Positions 8,240 to 16,696 of a DNA stretch of 64,000 nt are shown here, piece after piece. The stretch is from Xanthobacteraceae bacterium (GTDB taxonomy: Bacteria > Pseudomonadota > Alphaproteobacteria > Rhizobiales > Xanthobacteraceae), in the NCBI GenBank assembly GCA_022841625.1, contig JALHRD010000005.1, forward strand, positions 122,620 to 186,619, read 5' to 3'. Position 1 is the first letter of the stretch. The number at the start of each line of letters is the position of its first letter. The notes beneath the pieces were generated by a model that saw only the letters and a list, made by a program, of their open reading frames with translations, searched no databases and was not told the origin of the DNA. The position numbers and the translations under genes are program-made.

Positions 8240-9313
8240 TTAAGGACGCTTGCCCTCGCCGCCTTTGGCGTCGGACATGATCTTGCCAATCACCGCCAGC
8301 ATATCGGCGGGCGCGTTGGCGATATCGTCGATGGCGCGCAGCACCTCGTCGCCGCCGATCGGGCTGACATCGACTTTGAGCCGCGCGGCGTCCTCAAGAT
8401 AGAGCGGATCGCGATGCACCGCGAGGAACGCCGCTTGCAAGGCGCGCGCGCGATCGGCCGGCACGCCGGGCGGCGCCGCGAACGGCCGCGACAGCCGGTA
8501 CGGCAATTCGGCGAGCGCAATCAGCGCGCGGGTCTTGTCGTCGGGCGCGAGTTCGCGCGCGGTCGGCACATCCGGATAGTCCGGATGGCGGGTGACACGG
8601 GCGAATTGCAGAAGCATGCGCATGTGGCTCGACGGCGCCAGCCATTGCGGATGCGACGAGGCGGTGGCCGAGAGCCCGACGAAGCGGCCGTCGATCTCGC
8701 GCCGGTCAACCGCGAGGAACAGCCCGCCGGAATCCGGATAGCCCGGAATGAGCCGCAGGTTGAGATTAAGCGCGCTGCGCAACACCATCGCAACGTCGTT
8801 GCCAGTCGCGCCCTCCGCGGTGCCGCCAAGCACCAGCGGCGATCCGCCGGGCCGGCGCGCTTCGTCGATCGACTTCACCGCCGCATCGCGATGCACGAAC
8901 AGCATATAGGCGTCGTTGGCATAACTTGACGACGATCCGAGCCAGGTGAGTTTATGCGCGTCGAACCTGACATTGGCATTGTGGCCGATGATCGCCATCA
9001 GCGGCATGTCGCGCGAGAAGGTCGCGATGGTGGCGCCGTCCTTCGGCGCGGTATTGGCAAGAAAATTGACCGCGCGCAGCGAGCCCGCGCCCGGCATGTT
9101 CTGCACGATCACATTCGGCTGGCCAGGAATGTGGCGGCCGAGATGGCGCGCAAACAGCCGGCCATAAACGTCGTAGCCGCCGCCGGTGCCATAGCCGACC
9201 ACCAGCTTGATCTGCTGGCCTTTATAGAAGTCGGCGACCGGATCCGCGCGCGCCAGCGTCGCCGACATGACAGCGGCGGCGCTCAATGCCAGGATGGCGG
9301 CTCGCGTCGGCAA
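8240..9313 (-). CDS. TctC-like solute-binding protein, DFYKG subfamily (paralog 3)
   Basis: A 357-residue protein with a signal peptide ending at LARA and mature start DPVADFYKGQQIKLVVGYG. The start is a TTG at 9313, preceded by gagga at a normal distance; a later ATG (residue 16) would cut the signal peptide. Internal motifs GGTAEGATGND and LPYRLSRPFAAPPGVPADR are nearly the same as in paralog 2. It begins 16 bases after the stop of the BNR-propeller gene, so the three binding proteins look like downstream members of that transcription unit. Confidence 0.83.
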   Translation of the reverse strand: MPTRAAILALSAAAVMSATLARADPVADFYKGQQIKLVVGYGTGGGYDVYGRLFARHLGRHIPGQPNVIVQNMPGAGSLRAVNFLANTAPKDGATIATFSRDMPLMAIIGHNANVRFDAHKLTWLGSSSSYANDAYMLFVHRDAAVKSIDEARRPGGSPLVLGGTAEGATGNDVAMVLRSALNLNLRLIPGYPDSGGLFLAVDRREIDGRFVGLSATASSHPQWLAPSSHMRMLLQFARVTRHPDYPDVPTARELAPDDKTRALIALAELPYRLSRPFAAPPGVPADRARALQAAFLAVHRDPLYLEDAARLKVDVSPIGGDEVLRAIDDIANAPADMLAVIGKIMSDAKGGEGKRP

Positions 9314-9329
9314 TCGTGGTCCTCGCGCG

Positions 9330-10430
9330 TTAGGCGAATCTTACCGCATAAATCGGCGGCAGCGTATGGCTGACGCAGGTCCAGCTATCGCCCTGGTTCT
9401 CGCTCACCCACAGGCCGCCGGTTGTCGAACCCAGCGCGAGCCGATCGCCGGGATCGTCCAGCGCAAGCGCGTGGCGATAGACCACATCATAGGCGTGGGT
9501 TTGCGGCAGTCCACCGGTCAGGACATCGAAGCTCTTGCCGCCGTCGCGGGTTCGCGTGACCGCCAGCTTGCCCTCGCGCGGGATGCGCTTCTCATCCTTG
9601 ATCTCGGGGACGAACCAGGCGGTGTCGGGCTCGTTTGGATGCACGACCACCGGGAAGCCGAACACCGACGGCTCGACGCCGGTGATTTCGGTGAACGTCT
9701 TGCCTTCGTCGGACGAGACGAAAATCCCGTTGTGGTGCTGCACCCACATGCGGTGCGGCGCCGCGCGACATTGCACCAGGCAATGAACGTCCTGGGCGAT
9801 CGGGTCGTGGGTCTGTTCCGGGGGAGCGTATTCGGCCCGCATGCCCTCGCCGCGCTGCGTCCAACTGTCGCCGCCATCCTCGGTGAACCAAATGCCGCCG
9901 GTCGAGACCGCGATCGAGACGCGCTTCGAGTTGCGCGGATCGACGCAGATCGAATGGATGCCGGGTAGGTCCGCGCCGCCGCCCATCCACTGCTTGCGCT
10001 TGGGATGCTCCCACAACGCGCAGATCATCTCCCAGCTCTGGCCGTGATCGATCGAGCGGAATAATCCGCCGGGCAGCGTGCCGCACCAGATGGTGCCGGG
10101 CTCGTCGGGACCGCCGGCTGCCAGCGCCCAGATCTTGGCGGTGCTCCAATTGAGCGGCCGGCCCCACATGTCGTTCTCCTCGTAGCCGTCCGGTTTGGGC
10201 GGATAGACCGGCACCGCGATCTCCTCCCACCCGGCAGCCGTCGAACGGTGCAGCTTGACGCCGAAATGGCCGTGATCGAGCGCCGCATAGCTGCGCCCGT
10301 CGCGCGGATCGGTGAGCGTGAGGGTGACATTGTCGCCCAAGAAATCGACCGCGGCGATGTCCCAGCGGGAGGCCTTGCGGATCACCGTGAACAGGCCCTT
10401 GCGGGTCGAGACCAAAAGTCTGTCACTCAT
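9330..10430 (-). CDS. BNR/Asp-box beta-propeller protein (exo-sialidase-like or sortilin-like fold)
   Basis: About 366 residues built from repeated propeller blades. Asp-box motifs are visible as SIDHGQSWEM, TEDGGDSWTQ, SSDEGKTFTE, TRDGGKSFDV and SENQGDSWTC, at least five blades. It opens MSDRLLVSTRKGLFTV and has no signal peptide, so it should be cytoplasmic. Families with this fold include sialidases and many non-enzymatic propellers; the catalytic Arg triad and Tyr/Glu of sialidases cannot be assigned here. The ATG at 10430 lies just after the stop of the MoaD/ThiS-like gene (TTG at 10436 is an alternative that overlaps it), so the two are translationally coupled. The function is unknown. 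Confidence 0.75.
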   Translation of the reverse strand: MSDRLLVSTRKGLFTVIRKASRWDIAAVDFLGDNVTLTLTDPRDGRSYAALDHGHFGVKLHRSTAAGWEEIAVPVYPPKPDGYEENDMWGRPLNWSTAKIWALAAGGPDEPGTIWCGTLPGGLFRSIDHGQSWEMICALWEHPKRKQWMGGGADLPGIHSICVDPRNSKRVSIAVSTGGIWFTEDGGDSWTQRGEGMRAEYAPPEQTHDPIAQDVHCLVQCRAAPHRMWVQHHNGIFVSSDEGKTFTEITGVEPSVFGFPVVVHPNEPDTAWFVPEIKDEKRIPREGKLAVTRTRDGGKSFDVLTGGLPQTHAYDVVYRHALALDDPGDRLALGSTTGGLWVSENQGDSWTCVSHTLPPIYAVRFA

Positions 10431-10432
10431 CG

Positions 10433-10702
10433 TCAACCCCCCGACAAAGCCTGGAACACATGGATTGTGCTGGTGCCCGTCACCGCATCGGCCAGGCTCA
10501 CGCGATCGCGGATCATTTTCCCATCGACGAAAATCGCCATATGCCGGCGCAACGCCAACTGATCGTCAAGCACATAGCCGCGCGCTCGCGGATTGTCCGC
10601 GAACACCCGGTCAAGCACCTCGCGCACGGTCTGCCCGGCGGCTTCGGCCTCCGGGCATCCGACATGGCGCTGAACATTGGGCGTAAAGACGACTCTGGCC
10701 AT
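10433..10702 (-). CDS. MoaD/ThiS-like ubiquitin-fold protein with C-terminal diglycine
   Basis: This 89-residue protein starts MARVVFTPNVQRHV and ends FQALSGG. The pattern of an N-terminal beta-hairpin, a VREVLDRVF helix, a LRRHMAIFVDG strand, LADAV and a Gly-Gly terminus is that of MoaD/ThiS sulfur carriers, whose terminal Gly is adenylated and thiocarboxylated by an E1-like enzyme. No moaE, thiG, thiF or cysM-like partner lies in the window, so a molybdopterin or thiamin role is not supported by context. The ATG at 10702 removes a low-complexity upstream extension. Its close partner is the BNR propeller. An orphan sulfur carrier or protein modifier is possible. Confidence 0.75.
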   Translation of the reverse strand: MARVVFTPNVQRHVGCPEAEAAGQTVREVLDRVFADNPRARGYVLDDQLALRRHMAIFVDGKMIRDRVSLADAVTGTSTIHVFQALSGG

Positions 10703-10866
10703 CAAGCGCTGCTTCCTCGGTGACGCCGTCGTTAGTTTAGCGGACGCGATGCGGCTTTTCCGGGACACGCCGGCGATTTCGGGCACGCCCGAGACCGCCA
10801 GCGCCGCATGACAGGCTAAGGACGAACGGCGCACCGCCCGGCCGACAGGGCCGACGGATTTTTACC

Positions 10867-11721
10867 TCACCCAAAAAACCGACTGGCATAGGTCGGATGC
10901 TCGATCTTGTTGTCGATCATGAACCGCGCCACGTCGGCGTGTTGCGGGAACCAGACGTCGGGGAAGCTCGTAAGATATTGCAGCACCTTGCGGAACATCG
11001 CCGCCATCAGCGGCCGGCCGCCGAAATGGCTATGCACGCCCACGTTAATGAGCGAGCCCGGCTCGCAGGCGTGCAGGTAATCGAAAGTCTCCTTGTAGAC
11101 GTCGAAATAGATCTGCGGGCTCGCCCGCAACGCCCGATTGTCGACGAAGTCGCTCCACGGCACGATCACCACCGAGCCGCTCTTGGTCTTTTGCTGATAC
11201 GGCAGATTGGAATCGAGCGCGTCGGAGCACCAGAGCAGCTTTTCCTGCACCACCAGATCGATGGTGTGCTCGGACCAGCCATAGATCGGCGTGATCCAGC
11301 CGGTCGGCCGTTTGCCGCCGGCCTTTTCGATGGCGTCAAGCGTCTGCCGGATGCGCCCGCGCTCCTGTTCCGCCGTCAGCGCGGCAAACACCTCGTCCTG
11401 CAAATAGCCGTGCCCGGCGACGTCGTGGCCGTCGCGAACATATTGCGCCACCGCTTCGGGATAGACTTCGGCCGAACGGCCGTTGCAGAACAGCGTCGCC
11501 TTGACGCCAACCTCATCGAGAATACGCAACAGCCGCCACACGCCCTCCTTGCCGCCATAGGTCGACCAGTTGATCCCGGCGATATCGGGAATACCCGGCT
11601 TGTTCGGCGTGGTGCGCGGGAAATAGCTCGGCGACTTCCCCTCCGACCAGGTCTCCAACAAGACGCTGACAATGACTGCGACGCGGCGACCCTCTGGCCA
11701 GGCGAATGCCGGCTTGTTCAT
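10867..11721 (-). CDS. Polysaccharide deacetylase/PuuE-like carbohydrate esterase 4 family hydrolase
   Basis: This 284-residue protein has a NodB-like fold without a signal peptide. It shows GVKATLFCNGRSAE, typical of the second strand of CE4 enzymes, and GHDVAGHGYLQ, which carries the two metal-binding His of the family. The usual first-strand TFDDG is replaced by VSVLLETWSEG, as in the PuuE/allantoinase-related branch acting on small amides rather than chitin. C-terminal GVHSHFGGRP is the last conserved His motif. A cytoplasmic amidohydrolase role beside binding proteins fits better than cell-wall editing. A good ribosome site (gaggagag) precedes the ATG. Confidence 0.8.
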   Translation of the reverse strand: MNKPAFAWPEGRRVAVIVSVLLETWSEGKSPSYFPRTTPNKPGIPDIAGINWSTYGGKEGVWRLLRILDEVGVKATLFCNGRSAEVYPEAVAQYVRDGHDVAGHGYLQDEVFAALTAEQERGRIRQTLDAIEKAGGKRPTGWITPIYGWSEHTIDLVVQEKLLWCSDALDSNLPYQQKTKSGSVVIVPWSDFVDNRALRASPQIYFDVYKETFDYLHACEPGSLINVGVHSHFGGRPLMAAMFRKVLQYLTSFPDVWFPQHADVARFMIDNKIEHPTYASRFFG

Positions 11722-11750
11722 GCACCACTCTCCTCGGTTCGGACAAAAAC

Positions 11751-12905
11751 CTATTTGCTGCCCTTGCTGGCCTCGATCGCCTTGGCGACGACCGCTTCGG
11801 GCGTTGCGTAGATGCGCGCGATCAGCGCGCCGATCTCCTCACCGGTGGTCGGCGCGACAAACAGCCGGGTCTTCTCGACCTCGGCCAGCAGCATCGGATC
11901 TTTCATGGTGCGATCGAAGCTGCGGCGCAACAGTTCGGCGCGTTCGCGCGGCAGCTCGATTGGCGCATAGAACGGACGCCCCATTTTATTGGGCGCCGAC
12001 CACAATGCGAGAATCTGACGCTCTTCCTCGTTGCGCGCAAAATCAAACACCGACGGCACGTCCGGCAATTCGGGATGCTTCTCCAGCGCAAACTGCACCA
12101 AGATCCTGACCTTCTTCTCAGTCACCCATTCCGGCTTGATCGATTGCAGCGTGTCCCACGTCATGCCGCAGCGGCCGTCGACTTCGCCGCGCTCCATCGC
12201 GATATGGGTTTGCGCCGCCGCCTCATAACCATGGATGACGCGGAACTTGGTGCCGAACAAAGCGTTCATGATATTGGGATAGATCGTGTCGGTGCTGGCG
12301 GGCCCGCCGCTGCCGACCACCATTTCGCGCGTCTTGAGATCGGCAAAGGTCTTGATCGGCGAAGCGTGCCAGACAATGCAGACATTGACCTCGTCATTGG
12401 CATTGCCAAGCCAGGTGACCTTGGTGGGATCAAACTGCGCCTTCACGCCCATCAGCGGATCAAACGGCAGCGCGCGATGACCGGCCGCGATCGCGGTACC
12501 GTCCTTGGGCGCGATGGCCTGCATGTGGCCCATCAGCCGCCGGCCGCTGGCGCCCGGCATGTTCTGCACCACGAAGTTCGGATGGCCCGGAATATTACGG
12601 CCCCAATGACGCGCCAGCATCCGGGCATACGCGTCATAAGGACCGCCGGACGTTGAGCCGACGAAAATATTGATGTCGCGTCCCTTGAAATAATCGTCGG
12701 CTACAGCGGAAAAACCTGTTGCAACAATGGACGAGAGCGCGATGAGACAAATTTTCAGATCAGTGCGGGGCCGACAAAACCGCCAGCCGCTCGTCCCCGC
12801 GAAAGCAGGGACCCAGTCGGGCGGTTGCAACGATTCTGGATTCCCGCTTGCGCGGGAATGAGCGGCGGAGAGGCCAAACCAGTCACAGCTTGCGCGCGGT
12901 TCCAT
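11751..12905 (-). CDS. TctC-like solute-binding protein with a repeat-derived N-terminal extension
   Basis: The mature part resembles the DFYKG group: DYFKGRDINIFVGSTSGGP, HWGRNIPGHPNFVVQNMPG, and PFDRTMKD-type C-terminal helices. The hydrophobic signal segment CLIALSSIVATGFSAVA is present, but no ATG, GTG or TTG lies close before it. In frame, the only starts are TTG at 12830, ATG at 12905 and GTG at 12947 (GTGA overlap with the preceding gene's stop). All are upstream of or inside a palindromic repeat (12792-12862) translated as SRASGNPE and VPAFAGTSG. The repeat seems to have replaced the native start region. I give the ATG, but true start and secretion are uncertain. Confidence 0.7.
   Translation of the reverse strand: MEPRASCDWFGLSAAHSRASGNPESLQPPDWVPAFAGTSGWRFCRPRTDLKICLIALSSIVATGFSAVADDYFKGRDINIFVGSTSGGPYDAYARMLARHWGRNIPGHPNFVVQNMPGASGRRLMGHMQAIAPKDGTAIAAGHRALPFDPLMGVKAQFDPTKVTWLGNANDEVNVCIVWHASPIKTFADLKTREMVVGSGGPASTDTIYPNIMNALFGTKFRVIHGYEAAAQTHIAMERGEVDGRCGMTWDTLQSIKPEWVTEKKVRILVQFALEKHPELPDVPSVFDFARNEEERQILALWSAPNKMGRPFYAPIELPRERAELLRRSFDRTMKDPMLLAEVEKTRLFVAPTTGEEIGALIARIYATPEAVVAKAIEASKGSK
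12792..12862. repeat. Dispersed palindromic repeat, family B, inside the 5' end of a coding frame
   Basis: Two hairpins: tcccc-gc-gaaa-gc-aggga at the left and a perfect attcccgc/ttgc/gcgggaat stem at 12840-12859 at the right. This matches the widespread intergenic element with consensus tcattcccgcgcaagcggg. Here it lies in frame at the start of the TctC-like gene rather than between genes. Confidence 0.8.
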
Positions 12906-12943
12906 CCTGGCCGTCCATGTGTCGTGCCGCCGTGACGCGGCCG

Positions 12944-13900
12944 TCACAGCTTCAGAAGTTTCTTGGCGTTGCGATAATAAATCCTGTCCTTTTCATCGGC
13001 GCTGAGCCCGAGCTGGTTAATCAGATCGACGCCTTCCTTCTTAAGCACGAACAAGGGCGGCGAGTCGGTGCCGAACAGGAAATGATCGACCCCGACCGTG
13101 TCGATGGCGCAACGCGCGCCGGGCGGATGATAGCAGGTCGATTCCAGATACATCATCTTCAGGTAATGCAGCGGCTCATGCTTGATCAGCATCGGCTCAT
13201 AGGAGCCGAGGAAAAACGCCTCGTCTTGCAAGCGATAAGCGTAGTTCATGCGGCCGATCATTTCGCAGATGCCGCCGCCAAGATGGGTGCCGACCAGCTT
13301 GAGCGTGGGGAATTTTTCGAACACCCCGCGCACGATCAGCCGCGCGATCGCGAGCGCGCCGTCCATCGGCCGCCCGATGCTGGACGCCAGCCGATAATCG
13401 CGCATCCGCTCCTCGCCGAAGCCGACCGACGGCGGGTGAACGACCACCGGCACATCGAGTTCCTGCGCCAATTGAAAAAACGGCATAGCGTCGTCGTCGT
13501 CCGGATACTTGCCTTGCAGGCTCGAAGTGATCCAGGCGCCCTTGAGCCCGTCTTGTTTGACCGCGCGCTCGAATTCGCGCAGAAACTCGTCGCCGCCATA
13601 GGGCACCGTCGAGGCCATGCCGACAATCGCGCCGTGATATTTGTTCTGGCATTCGGCGTTGAAGCGATTCTGGCGCTGGCAGCGCTCAAGCTGCTGTTTG
13701 CGGTCCATGTCGCGCAGGTTGTGGATCGGGTTGCTGATGACGGTGATGTCCACGCCGCCGATCTTGGCGGCTTCCAACGCATTCTCGATAGTGGTGGGGG
13801 AACGCTTGTTCTGCGCGCCGATGTTGCGGTGGAACTGCGTGCCGGTGAACGCGGCCATGTCTTCCGGCGGCAGGACGTGAACGTGAAAATCAATGATCAT
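12944..13900 (-). CDS. Amidohydrolase family 2 protein (ACMSD-like metal-dependent hydrolase or decarboxylase)
   Basis: This 318-residue TIM-barrel protein begins MIIDFHVHVLPPEDM, with the metal-binding HxH at residues 6 and 8. Further expected ligands are visible as PVVVHPPSVGF, KLVGTHLGGGI and FLFGTDSPPLF (His, His, Asp). This set is typical of the ACMSD/resorcylate decarboxylase branch, which acts on aromatic or unsaturated carboxylates. It is the first gene of the minus-strand run extending to 6046, and its stop overlaps a possible GTG start of the next gene. The substrate is not predictable from sequence alone. Confidence 0.85.
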   Translation of the reverse strand: MIIDFHVHVLPPEDMAAFTGTQFHRNIGAQNKRSPTTIENALEAAKIGGVDITVISNPIHNLRDMDRKQQLERCQRQNRFNAECQNKYHGAIVGMASTVPYGGDEFLREFERAVKQDGLKGAWITSSLQGKYPDDDDAMPFFQLAQELDVPVVVHPPSVGFGEERMRDYRLASSIGRPMDGALAIARLIVRGVFEKFPTLKLVGTHLGGGICEMIGRMNYAYRLQDEAFFLGSYEPMLIKHEPLHYLKMMYLESTCYHPPGARCAIDTVGVDHFLFGTDSPPLFVLKKEGVDLINQLGLSADEKDRIYYRNAKKLLKL

Positions 13901-14024
13901 TTAGCCTTCGCTCCCCGATCGGCGGAACGCCGCCTTGCCAGCGGCCACCCGTCGTCTCCCTGGATTTGATAGCAGCTACCGCGGGATGGGCAAAGGCACG
14001 CCCATCGCCTGGCCGTGCCAAACC

Positions 14025-14076
14025 GTCTCCCGGGCGCAGCGCAACATGAAACGATGCGCCGCAGACCCGGGACACG
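14025..14076. repeat. Dispersed palindromic repeat, family A, half copy
   Basis: The segment from tctcccgggcgcagcgcaa to gcgccgcagacccgggacac matches the left half of the copy at 2407-2546 and forms one hairpin. It lies in the 263-base gap between the amidohydrolase start and the end of the next minus-strand gene. No gene is seen in the gap. Confidence 0.75.
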
Positions 14077-14163
14077 GAAGAGTGCCGCCGATTAGTGGAG
14101 TGGATTTGACATTCGCTACCCACCTGGCAGCAAGCACGCGATGCGAATGTTAGAATCGGACCG

Positions 14164-15219
14164 CTAGCGCGACGCCTTGATCACAATCGACTGGTAAAGA
14201 TCCTGCCACTTCTTGGCATTGTCGAGCATTTCGACCGAGTCGATCAGTTGCAGAGGATTGCGGATGAATGGCGAGTCGATCTTGCGGCTCGGCGACACGA
14301 ATTGCCGGCTCGCCAGGATCGGCTGGGCGTCGCCAATCAGGAAATCGAAAAACAGCACCGCCGCGTGCGGCTGCGGTGCATACCGCGATACGCCGGCCGC
14401 CGTCGGCCGCGCCAGCAGCGGCGGAATGATGAACCAGTCGAGCGGCGCGCCCTTAAGCTTGGACTGTTCCGCCAGGAAGCCATAGGCCGAAAGCCCTAGC
14501 GGAGTCTCGCCGGCGACAATCAGATTGTTCAACACCGAATGGCCGCGCCGCACCGAGATGCCGTTGCTCGCCACGATGTCGCGGAACAGCTTAAGCCCCT
14601 GCGCCTCGCCGAGCCCGAGCACCACTTGCGCGAACCAGTCGTAGTCCTCGGCCTCGACCGCGAGCCGGCCCTTCCAGCGCGGGTGGAGCAGATCCCGATA
14701 GCTTTTCGGCAGTTCGTCCTTGCGCACCAGATTGGTGTTGTAGGCCTGCACGAAGGTATTGAGATAGACCGATGCCCATTCACGGTGGGGCGCGATCGAT
14801 CCCGGTATAAGATCGTCAAGCGGCGGCGATTTCACCGCGATCAGCAGTTTTTCGCGCGATAATGGCTCCAGCGCCGAACTTGAGGCCAGCACGACCCCGA
14901 CCTCGTAGCGGCGCGCCTTGGCCTCGTTGAGCACCCGCTGCATCGCCGCTTCGGAATCGCCGCGCCAAGCCTTGACCTTGATGCCGTATTTCTTGGTGAA
15001 GGCCTCGGTCAGCGCTGCAATGTCAGCGACCGGGATCGAGGCATAGAGCATCAGCTCGCCTTCCTTGCGCGCGCCCTCGATCAACCGCTTCTCGCGATCC
15101 GGCCCCTGATAGGCGGCAATCTCGTCCACCCGGTTCTGCGCAAGCACGACGTTGCCCACCTGCGACAGCACAATCGCGGCAACCGACAGACCTAGCAATG
15201 CGGTTTTGAGCGCGGTCAT
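14164..15219 (-). CDS. Extracellular solute-binding protein, ABC type (Fe3+/polyamine SBP family 1-like)
   Basis: A 351-residue secreted protein with signal peptide TALLGLSVAAIVLSQVGNVV, cleaved near VLA. The mature part has REKRLIEGARKEGELMLYAS, FTKKYGIKVKAWRGDSE and LPKSYRDLLHPRWKGRLAV, the hallmark pattern of FutA/AfuA-like proteins that bind Fe3+ or other small ligands. Metal-binding tyrosines of true ferric proteins cannot be confirmed, and such homologs in this lineage often bind organic ligands. A ggaga site precedes the ATG at 15219. No permease or ATPase gene is adjacent, so it is another orphan binding protein. Confidence 0.82.
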   Translation of the reverse strand: MTALKTALLGLSVAAIVLSQVGNVVLAQNRVDEIAAYQGPDREKRLIEGARKEGELMLYASIPVADIAALTEAFTKKYGIKVKAWRGDSEAAMQRVLNEAKARRYEVGVVLASSSALEPLSREKLLIAVKSPPLDDLIPGSIAPHREWASVYLNTFVQAYNTNLVRKDELPKSYRDLLHPRWKGRLAVEAEDYDWFAQVVLGLGEAQGLKLFRDIVASNGISVRRGHSVLNNLIVAGETPLGLSAYGFLAEQSKLKGAPLDWFIIPPLLARPTAAGVSRYAPQPHAAVLFFDFLIGDAQPILASRQFVSPSRKIDSPFIRNPLQLIDSVEMLDNAKKWQDLYQSIVIKASR

Positions 15220-15410
15220 CGCGTCTCCTGGAACACGCACACCGAGACGTGGCCGAATACGGCCTCTCATTCAAACTATTTGGCGTTCGCCACAAAGGCA
15301 ATGTGAAGAATGCACTTCACCGGATTAAATCCAGTTCATATCCACTGCACCGCGCGCTTGTAAACGAATTGAGACATGTCACGATGCCGCCGGACCACGC
15401 GGGATGCGCC

Positions 15411-16601
15411 ATGAAGATCGTCAAGTTCGAGGACTTCCATGTCGACGGCGGCTGGGATGTCTGGTCGTTTCTTAAGATCACCACCGACGCAGGCGTTATC
15501 GGCTGGTCGGAGTTCAAGGAAAACCGCCGCAAGGGGCTTGGCGCGGTGATCCACGGGCTTGGCGGCATGCTGATCGGCGAGGACCCCCGCGCCACCGGCC
15601 GCATCGAGGCCACGCTCCATGCCCAGACCCGCAATATGGCGGGCGGCCTGAACGCATCCGCGGCGGCGGCAATCGTTAACGCCTGCCTCGACATTAAGGG
15701 CAAGGCGCTTGGCATACCGGTTTACGAATTGATCGGCGGCGCGGTGCGCGAACGCATTCCGACCTATTGGTCGCGCTGCGGCGTGGTGCGGGCGCGCTGG
15801 GCCTCGCTGTTCGGCGGCAAGGTGATCGACAAACCGCCGGTGCGCAACCTGGACGATCTCAAGATCGCCGGCCGCGAAGCGCGCGAGCGCGGCTTTACTG
15901 CGATCAAGACCAATGTGCTGCTGTTCGACCGGAACGGCGGCCGCCAATACACCCCGGGCTCGACCCGCGGCATGGGCCATCCGGAGTTGAACCTGCCGGA
16001 GGCCGTGCTCGAAGCCACCCTCGCCCAGCTCTCGGCGCTGCGCGAGGGCGCGGGACCGGGCGTGCGGCTGATGCTCGACCTCAATTTCAACTACAAACCG
16101 GAGGGCTTTCGGCGCTTTGCCAAGAAGCTCGAACCGTTCGACCTGCTGTGGCTGGAAATGGATTGCCACGACCCCAAGGCGCTGGCGCTGATCCGGGCCT
16201 CCACCGCCACGCCGATTGCCTCGCTTGAGACCATCCTTGGGCGCCGCGCGCTGCGGCCTTATCTCGATGCAAGCTGCGCTGATGTCGCTATTATCGATTC
16301 AGAATACAATGGCCTGCCGGAATCGGTACGCATGGCGGCAATGGCGGATTCCTACGAGGTCAATGTCGCCTCGCATAATTATTCAGGACCGCTGGCGACC
16401 GTCATCTCCGCGCATTTCGCGGCGGTGGTGCCCAATTTCCGCATTATGGAACTCGACGTCGACGAAGTGCCCTGGAAATCCAAGCTCCTGACCAAACCTT
16501 ACACCGTCGAAAACGGTGAATTCATCGTGCCTAACGGACCGGGCTGGGGCACCGACGTCAACGAGGACGAACTGCGCGCGCACGCGACCAAGGCGAACTG
16601 A
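15411..16601 (+). CDS. Mandelate racemase/muconate lactonizing enzyme family protein (enolase superfamily)
   Basis: 396 residues with the N-terminal capping domain (MKIVKFEDFHVDGGWD) and a modified TIM barrel. Visible signature elements are ARERGFTAIKTNV (catalytic Lys region), LMLDLNFNY (first metal Asp), LLWLEMDCHDP (second, Glu), ASLETILGRRAL (third, Glu) and NVASHNYSGPLATVI, where a His sits at the barrel end as in MR/galactarate-type dehydratases. It probably abstracts a proton alpha to a carboxylate on an acid sugar or similar compound. The ATG at 15411 discards a 54-residue N-terminal extension from a low-complexity upstream region. It diverges from the binding protein at 14164. Confidence 0.88.
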   Translation: MKIVKFEDFHVDGGWDVWSFLKITTDAGVIGWSEFKENRRKGLGAVIHGLGGMLIGEDPRATGRIEATLHAQTRNMAGGLNASAAAAIVNACLDIKGKALGIPVYELIGGAVRERIPTYWSRCGVVRARWASLFGGKVIDKPPVRNLDDLKIAGREARERGFTAIKTNVLLFDRNGGRQYTPGSTRGMGHPELNLPEAVLEATLAQLSALREGAGPGVRLMLDLNFNYKPEGFRRFAKKLEPFDLLWLEMDCHDPKALALIRASTATPIASLETILGRRALRPYLDASCADVAIIDSEYNGLPESVRMAAMADSYEVNVASHNYSGPLATVISAHFAAVVPNFRIMELDVDEVPWKSKLLTKPYTVENGEFIVPNGPGWGTDVNEDELRAHATKAN

Positions 16602-16696
16602 TGCGGGCCATGGTCGCAGCCTCGGTCGCAACGCCAAAGGCCCCACTCGATCAAGCCAAGCGCTATGTTGCACATTGATTGAAGGAGTGCCCTCAC

